Origin: Lepidonotus clava
Lineage: Eukaryota; Annelida; Polychaeta; Phyllodocida; Polynoidae
Length of the DNA stretch: 64,000 nucleotides
Reading direction: 5' to 3'
Assembly: GCA_936440205.1 (NCBI GenBank)
Contig: OW387145.1
Location: 12,151,396-12,215,395, forward strand
Below the pieces are notes generated by a model that did not search any database, was not told where the DNA came from, and saw only the letters and a list, made by a program, of their open reading frames with translations. Every line of letters begins with the position of its first letter. The first letter of the stretch is position 1. Position numbers and translations under genes: made by a program. Below, in pieces: positions 58,223 through 64,000 of the stretch.

Positions 58223-60831
58223 TAAATACGTAATCAAAATAAACGTACTCACTGGATTTCTGGCTATGAATTGTATATATAATTTACCCGAATTACACCG
58301 GTGTCACAGAAACAGAGAACGTGAACCATTGTGGGGTCAACTAGGTTCAGGTTATTTATGAGGAAACTCTTAGTTCCTTCCAATAAAACACAAACTCCGA
58401 GCCTAACCGCAGAACAAGACTTTGCCCAAAGATCTAAACCACAAAGTTGACAGAGAAGTACGTAGTGTGTGGGGGGAAGGGGTACGGACACACTCAAAGC
58501 CCCATTAGCCGGTTTTAGGTTTTTGACGTTTTTTTTCTCTTTTTTTATGGAGTAACTTAAAAGACTGGTAAGTAGAATCAGCATTAGAGAAGTGGAAATA
58601 GTTCCTTTCTTTCACATCGTTGCACCAATTGATGTTCAGGCCACAGGTGGACAGTTTCAAACAGATATAAATCGCTTTCTGATGCTAGCCTGTTATAAAC
58701 AAGGTGTCCAAGCTTGTTCAAAAGTCAATTTAAGTCCTTTCTAAGACCTAACTTTGGCACAATTATGACCAATTTGCCACATGTAAGTAACATTTTCTTC
58801 ACATAAGATTCTATGTTATAATTACGACACTTGGCAAAAAGCTGGATTTTACTCTCCGTATGATGGATTTTCATTTTCAAATCAGATTGACAGATTATTA
58901 AGACCTCCTGCAATGAAACTTTGAAATTCAATACCTTTCTCAGTTTCTGAGGCCTTCACTTTAAGACCGTTCAAGGCTTATTAAGACTTGCGTGGGCACT
59001 CTGAATAAAGCATGTTGAATGAGGAAGGAATGTGGTTGGGATGATCCGTCTTTCGAAAGGTTGAAGTCTCAAAACCCCCTTCCTCAACTACAAACCTCAA
59101 CTATCTGTTATCCGGGGAGTTATCGTAAAAATAAAATGCAATGACACTTTGGCCAATTTATATTTGAAACTCTCAAATTTCAGCTACCAAAGCTGTAGGC
59201 TGACCCCCATTGACAAAAGCGTAATTGAAACAAAACAACTCTCGGAGCTCAAGCTTGTTATGATTCCCAAAACGAAAGCGAACTAAAAAGAGAGGCGTTA
59301 ACCTGGTCGTCTAAGTGGGGACCACATTGACAATTAGACTTTGGGTGGAGCAGGGTCTGGGGCTGTCGGAGCCTGACGTCCCGCACCACATGGGCGACAT
59401 GGTGACTGCACTTCGGTGTCAGTGTGCGTGGTCAGGTCACTGCCGTCTCTTTAAACCTAGACACGCCTTCCGTACACAGCCCCAACTCTCACTCCACTTC
59501 ACACTGTTAGTGTTACTCAATTTATGTTCAATCTTTCAATTGAAAAGTTTATGAAATAGCTAATCATGTTTTTTCTGATCTGAAATCCATTGTAGCCACA
59601 TGTATTGGCCATATTTTTATTCCCTTTTAATATGAAAAAAGTATAATATGATTTGGTATTAATCTTTCCCAATGTAATAATGAATTTGTTCATGGTTGTA
59701 TAGGCATCTAACAGTAACTTAATTACAAATAGAACAAACATTACACCATCAACAGTCAACTAAATGGCAAATAGCAGTTTGTACATCAATGTCAATCATT
59801 TACATTGAACGTTGTACATAGCGGAATCTATAGTGAATTGCGGTTCACATGTACATGTCGACATGTGTGTTTTTTGGTTGTTTTTTTTAATCACAGGTGG
59901 TCATTATCCCGTCAGATAAACTACGACTGTACGAGAATGTCTGTTTCCCATGACAGCATTAACCGCCATCAACCACGCCAGGGGAAAAACACAATCAATT
60001 TGGTCACATTATGATTTATTATCTAAACATTACGATGAATATCACATTATTATTAAACCTCAATGGTTCGCACGGTTATATGCCACCCAGACATTTACCT
60101 ACACGCAATATTTCAACCGGATTCTTGATAAATCGGAGGTAATTTTAGAATTTTAACAGTTTGTATTCATATTACGACCAGAATACATGCTCGTATATTG
60201 TCTCTTTTTTTAGCTATCAGAACGGCAACACACCACAGTTGATTACTGTTGGTGTCTTTTTAATCCGATATTTGAACTAATGTTGTAAAATACGCGAGGA
60301 ATGCTTTTCAAGAGATCCAATATCGTTTCTTAATTTCAGCTTAATATTGATTATTGTCAATCTAAGCCACATGATGGATGTGCAGTGAATCGGAAGGAAA
60401 TCATCAGAATTCGGGCACATAACTCTAGATTCTACCCCTGGTTTCTACTTAATGATGAATGGTACTGCAGGACCTATACCCCCTCAGTTAAGCCAATGGT
60501 TAGGCATACTAAGGTGTATACATATATTGTATTGCTGACACATCCAATCTAGATCCCCGAGCGGTGAGGGCAGAGGTCGGGGGACACGGGATACTCCCGG
60601 AAATGAAACTCTAGTGTATTGAGGCGCTCGCCGGCCGTATCTATACTGCACCAGGCTAGCCTGAACGAAAAATTGTTTCTAGTCAACCGCCCGATGGTAT
60701 GTATTACTGGCGACTGGAAAGTCGCCCCCCTCCCCTAATTTCTCCCTTATTTTTCCCCCTAAATACTACCAAATATGGGAGGAGGGGGGGGGGGGGGGAA
60801 ATCATAACCGCCCGATTGACCCTTCCCAGAC
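58223..60831. other. No gene seen; poly-G run
   Basis: AT-rich unique DNA with a G run at 60785-60798. GCTGACCCCCATTGACAAAA near 59200 is unremarkable alone. No frame above about 106 codons and no domain. Confidence 0.45.
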
Positions 60832-61251
60832 CTACTGGTTAGTTACATATACTTCCCTGATCAGTATGACCGAAATATTTCGATGAAATGCTACTGATTG
60901 CTCTCCCTAGCCCATTTAAATATTATACTTTTGACATACTGATACAGGGATGTAAGTTGGGGAGAGTGAAAAGATCGGAAATAGCACAAAGAAAATCTGA
61001 ATATATCCTATAATGACCTGAAACGTGTTCTAAATATCAAAAATTGAATAAGGTTTTTTGGGGTGATGGGGTGAAAAAAATCGGAAATCCGACAAAAATC
61101 GGAAAACTTACATCCCTGCTGATAAATTTACCAATGATCAACTACTGGAATCATACTTATTTCTACTGATTGACCACTGAAAACCTTGCTGCAAACTCCC
61201 TACTCCTTCTGTACTGACAACATACTGAGTTTCCACTGTATTTTGTTCAGG
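60832..61251. repeat. Fold-back miniature element, GGAACAAA family, copy 6, split by an insertion
   Basis: Left half: CTACTGGTTAG, then CTTCCCTGATCAGTATGACC, ATTTCGATGAAATGC and CCATTTAAATATT. Right half: ACTACTGGAATCATACTT, GTACTGACAACATACTG and TTTTGTTCAGG. The halves are separated by the element at 60945-61118. Confidence 0.7.
60945..61118. repeat. CAGGGATGTAAG-family element, copy 4, nested, with TSD
   Basis: Ends CAGGGATGTAAGTT and AACTTACATCCCTG are perfect 14-bp inverted repeats. CTGATA stands on both sides (60939-60944 and 61119-61124) as a 6-bp target duplication. The body has GGGGTGATGGGGTG and ATCGGAAATCCGACAAAAAT. 174 bp. It sits inside the GGAACAAA-family element and is therefore younger. 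Confidence 0.9.
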
Positions 61252-62855
61252 TTTTGAAAAAGCCGTTCGGTCCTGGCGGGTCCAAAGGAAACTGCATTTT
61301 TTAAGGTTGGCATGAGCCAAGGTAGAGAGGCCTTTTCAGCCTGACCGCCAGCACACAGAACGACCAGGTCCTGTTACTGCAACGTATACTTCATAATTGA
61401 TGGCGAGCCGTAGTATTATATGACCAACAAAAAAGACGTCCAGGTCTTCTTCGGCTCATAAGTCGTGTTTATACCCAAAAAGGGCCGGTGTACAGTCTAC
61501 ACCCGCAGTTATGGCTGTGCTTGTTTATGTTTGGGACCATTATAATTTAACAAAGAACCACCGGATCAACAACCATTTATAATGTAGTGCTGTGTGACTG
61601 ATTTCTAAAACTCTTCGGTTTGATTGTACTTTTTAAAAGAGAAAAGTTTGATCATCAGGCAGTGCACTCAGTCTCAGTGCAGACTTGGCAGCACTTCAAA
61701 AAGAATAATTCTCAACCTGCGCAAGTAGAGTCACGAATCAGGGTCAGTTATGTCATATTTCTGTCCTAAAAACCTCTCCATAGCTTTTTCTTAGCAGGAT
61801 CCAAACTAAACTGTCTAACTAAACTGATGTGGCTACAAATAAACGTGTCCTGAGATGACACAGACCTACTCGTATGTACCCAGCTTACTTTCCCCTGCAA
61901 CAGTGTGGATGCCCTCGCTCCTCACTCACTGGCACACCAGATTCCCATCCATGGGATAATTAAATAGTGAATATATCCTGGTCGCCCCCCAACATTTATT
62001 ACCCATTCACGAGGATCAAACGAGGAGTGATAAGCCAGACCACGAGAAAAATCCATTTGAAAGTCTCGTCCCTCTTCTCCCCGCCCCAGCATGGCGCCCT
62101 CCCCGCTGGGGGCTCATTTGTAGGGGCGTCTTACAAAGGGGGATTTACGGTAGGGTCGGGGTGGAGGGGTGAGTTACGGTATTGGATGTATGGGAAGTAG
62201 GCACCGGGGATGGGGAGAGAGGCGAACACACACACACGGCGAGGAATAATGTTAATGCTGGCCTCGGGAGAAGGACAACTCTGTGGTGTCCGAGTAAAAC
62301 CGAGTAAAACCTCCAAAGCCGCTGCCGCCACTGCTGGTTTCGACAGGAATAAATTACCTTAACCTGTCCCCACTACCAGTTAAGAATCACAAATGCCACT
62401 TTGCACAAGGTAAAAAGTCCATGAAAGCCTGACATTCCGATTTTTAGCGTCATAAGCAAGTCGTAAGGGGAAAAAATCAGTTGTTCATTAAAGTTTCATC
62501 TAGATTCTGACGTCCTCCCCCCTCCACATGCACACATGTACCCCACCCTCAAAATATACCTGTCAAAAGCAGAGGATCAAACATAGGCTCAACCTTGGAG
62601 TCTCTCATCCGAAAAGATAGAAAGACTAAACAGAATATAGCTTTAAGGGTTTGTTGTGCCCACAAATGATCAAATATGGAAATTTAATTCCTCTGACCTT
62701 TCCTGACTGTCCAGGGCTTGACAAATTATTGAATTATCAACATAATATTATGGCCATTTGTACTAATAGCTTAGTACTTTTAATATATTATCATATTGTA
62801 TAATCTAGTTAGGATCAGGCCTAGCAAGTCTACTTCTAAGAAGAGGTATTTTGCG
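61252..62855. other. No gene seen
   Basis: AT-rich unique sequence with a GC patch at 62080-62340. CCGAGTAAAA is doubled at 62289-62309. No domain-bearing frame. Confidence 0.45.
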
Positions 62856-63222
62856 CTCCTAGTGCCACCTGTTAACCAGTATAAAAGGTGTTGCAAGGTA
62901 GAGAGCGAGTCAGTTTAGAGTTTAACCACAGAGTTAGTGGAGTTAGTAACTAGTCAGCAGCGTTAGCTGAGCTGCTCGGAGCTATGCCTACCAGCTCCTG
63001 CGGAGTATACTGGAGTTTACCGATACCAACTACCTCGGACTAAGGATTGTGATAGAGCTAAGCGCTAGGGCGGTCTAGGATGTGCTGGAACAACTTGTAT
63101 TCTAAATGTGGTTGATCGCTGAGTAGGAGATGGGAAGGTGGACTGATGGAGACTTATTCACTGTGGCTTTGACTCGGGATGAGATGTTTACTTCAATAAA
63201 AACCCTTTCATTTTAAGAGCTT
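62856..63222 (+). mobile_element. Solo-LTR-like fossil (retroelement LTR)
   Basis: A TATA box, AGTATAAAAGG, near 62879 is followed after about 310 bp by CAATAAAAACC near 63196 and a T-rich tail, with no coding frame between. A promoter and a poly(A) signal this close together are typical of an LTR (U3-R-U5). I could not fix the outer ends or a target duplication, and no internal retroelement region is seen beside it, so it would be a solo LTR. Family is not certain; the layout is Gypsy-like. The alternative is a short Pol II non-coding transcription unit. Confidence 0.4.
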
Positions 63223-63814
63223 CCTCATCGTCCATTTCTTTTGAACTATTGGGGGATGGATGAATTAACTTTGAGCGCAGTCTGATTGGCTCAATAACTT
63301 GGATGAACGACTCATGGATAAATTAATTATACACATCACGCAGTCTTAAATCAACACTAACAATAGTTCACATTTACGCTTTGGAGCTCAGATGAGGGAT
63401 GTTTAACAGGTGTGGTCACCAGTCCAAACTCTAATGAAAGTTGACGACGTTATCAGAACTTGAACTAAGTAACCCCCTCAGGCCCACAGTGACCAACCCC
63501 ATCCGTAACAAGCCCGTCAGTGTCCGATAAAGATTAGTTTGATGCACACACCGGGTGCAGAGCCTAGAAAGGTGTGTAAGGCCTAGTTGATATTTTTCCG
63601 CCAGTTAGTCATTTGATGTGTGGAAAAAGCTCGGCAACACTGGCAGTGGGTGAACAGCCCGGAAAACTTGCTCCCCACAATGATCATGCATTCCTGGTGC
63701 AGTTTGAACCCTTGATTTCAGACACCCCCCGTGTATAATTTCCCCGGCCCGAAATAGCCCTCGCCGATTGACCTTTCCACCCGACTGACCCCTGACGACT
63801 GGCCCCAGCGGGAG
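63223..63814. other. No gene seen; repeat scrap
   Basis: GATGCACACACCGGGTGCAG near 63541 and GTGCAGTTTGAACCCTTGAT near 63698 resemble a badly decayed CAGTGTTCGAAATTAAGG-family element. No gene. Confidence 0.4.
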
Positions 63815-63960
63815 GTCACGTGACTGGAGTCAGCTGGAGAAGGACGCTGGGCATTGTCCCCGGACAATGTACAGTGGGCGGACATTGTCCCAGGACAGTG
63901 TCCAGCAGGGGTATAAGGGGCAGGGGTACAGGCCTGATATACTGTTCACAAGTAGGTGCC
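63815..63960 (+). promoter_or_regulatory. Candidate promoter with paired GGACAnTGTCC palindromes
   Basis: In order: GTCACGTGAC (63815-63824, a full E-box palindrome), CATTGTCC-CC-GGACAATG (63852-63869, perfect inverted 8-bp arms), GGACATTGTCC (63880-63890), GGACAGTGTCC (63893-63903) and GGTATAAGGGG (TATA word at 63910-63918). ACAATG/CATTGT is the SOX HMG-box core, and inverted pairs are bound by some SOX dimers. The layout suggests a plus-strand start near 63940, possibly of a gene beyond the window. Factor identity is inferred. Confidence 0.45.
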
Positions 63961-64000
63961 ACACCTGTTCAACCATATATCAGAATATGGTCAACGGGGT

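Noticed and set aside
10320-63820. General enrichment of CACGTG E-boxes
   Set aside because: The count (about a dozen) is no more than expected for a 6-mer in 64 kb; only the 10-bp form is notable.

Overview
What this is. The window looks like non-coding nuclear DNA from a metazoan, most likely an invertebrate chordate. Lancelet (Branchiostoma) is my best guess, from the general look of its short fold-back repeats, its minisatellites and its AT-rich intergenic style; that is recognition, not proof. I find no prokaryotic gene, operon, ribosomal or transfer RNA, CRISPR array or phage part. No open frame can be assigned to a known protein family. Two intact ATG frames (48602-49120, 172 codons; 19610-19891, 93 codons) are listed as unproven candidates. 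The 64 kb reads best as very large intron(s) and/or an intergenic regulatory domain.

Most interesting signal. The minus strand carries three near-ideal zero-length-exon (recursive, or 'ratchet') splice sites, at 8683/8684, 21580/21581 and 49511/49512. Each has a pyrimidine tract, then CAG joined directly to GTAAGTG, with an ATTTAATG- or ATTTATTG-like branch-point candidate 20-21 nt upstream. Three on one strand suggest the window lies inside a giant intron of a minus-strand gene that is removed stepwise. The first two sites also resemble each other beyond the splice consensus.

Second signal. The 8-mer GTGGCTTC/GAAGCCAC occurs 17 times where about 2 are expected. It is clustered at 6.85-7.4, 22.35-22.4, 28.6-28.84, 38.5-38.95 and 40.87-40.92 kb, and three clusters lie near TATA-box-like sequences. 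Other regulatory-looking sequence includes a dense array of TALE-homeodomain palindromes (TGACAGCTGTCA, 9552-9630), a 16-bp CRE palindrome (18577-18592), GTCACGTGAC E-boxes, an NRF1-like palindrome (27665-27676) and, at the right edge, paired GGACAnTGTCC palindromes before a TATA box (63815-63960).

Repeats. At least five families of small non-autonomous DNA elements are present: (a) a GGAACAAA-ended fold-back family with six copies; (b) a CAGGGATGTAAG-ended family with 6-bp target duplications; (c) a CAGGG(T/C)ACCAA-ended family; (d) a CAGTGTTCGAAATTAAGG-ended family; (e) a GGGGCCTTCC-ended family. There is also an 862-bp piggyBac-like element with TTAA ends (10997-11858). Three minisatellites (16.6, 47.9 and 50.2 kb), a long TG microsatellite (13.7 kb), many two-copy tandem duplications, homopolymer C/G runs and an LTR-like fossil (about 62.86-63.22 kb) complete the picture. 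Nested insertions (one element inside another at 60.9 kb; one inside a minisatellite at 50.7 kb) give relative ages. Two long near-perfect palindromes flanked by short direct repeats (35392-35444, 45351-45400) look like replication template-switch scars.
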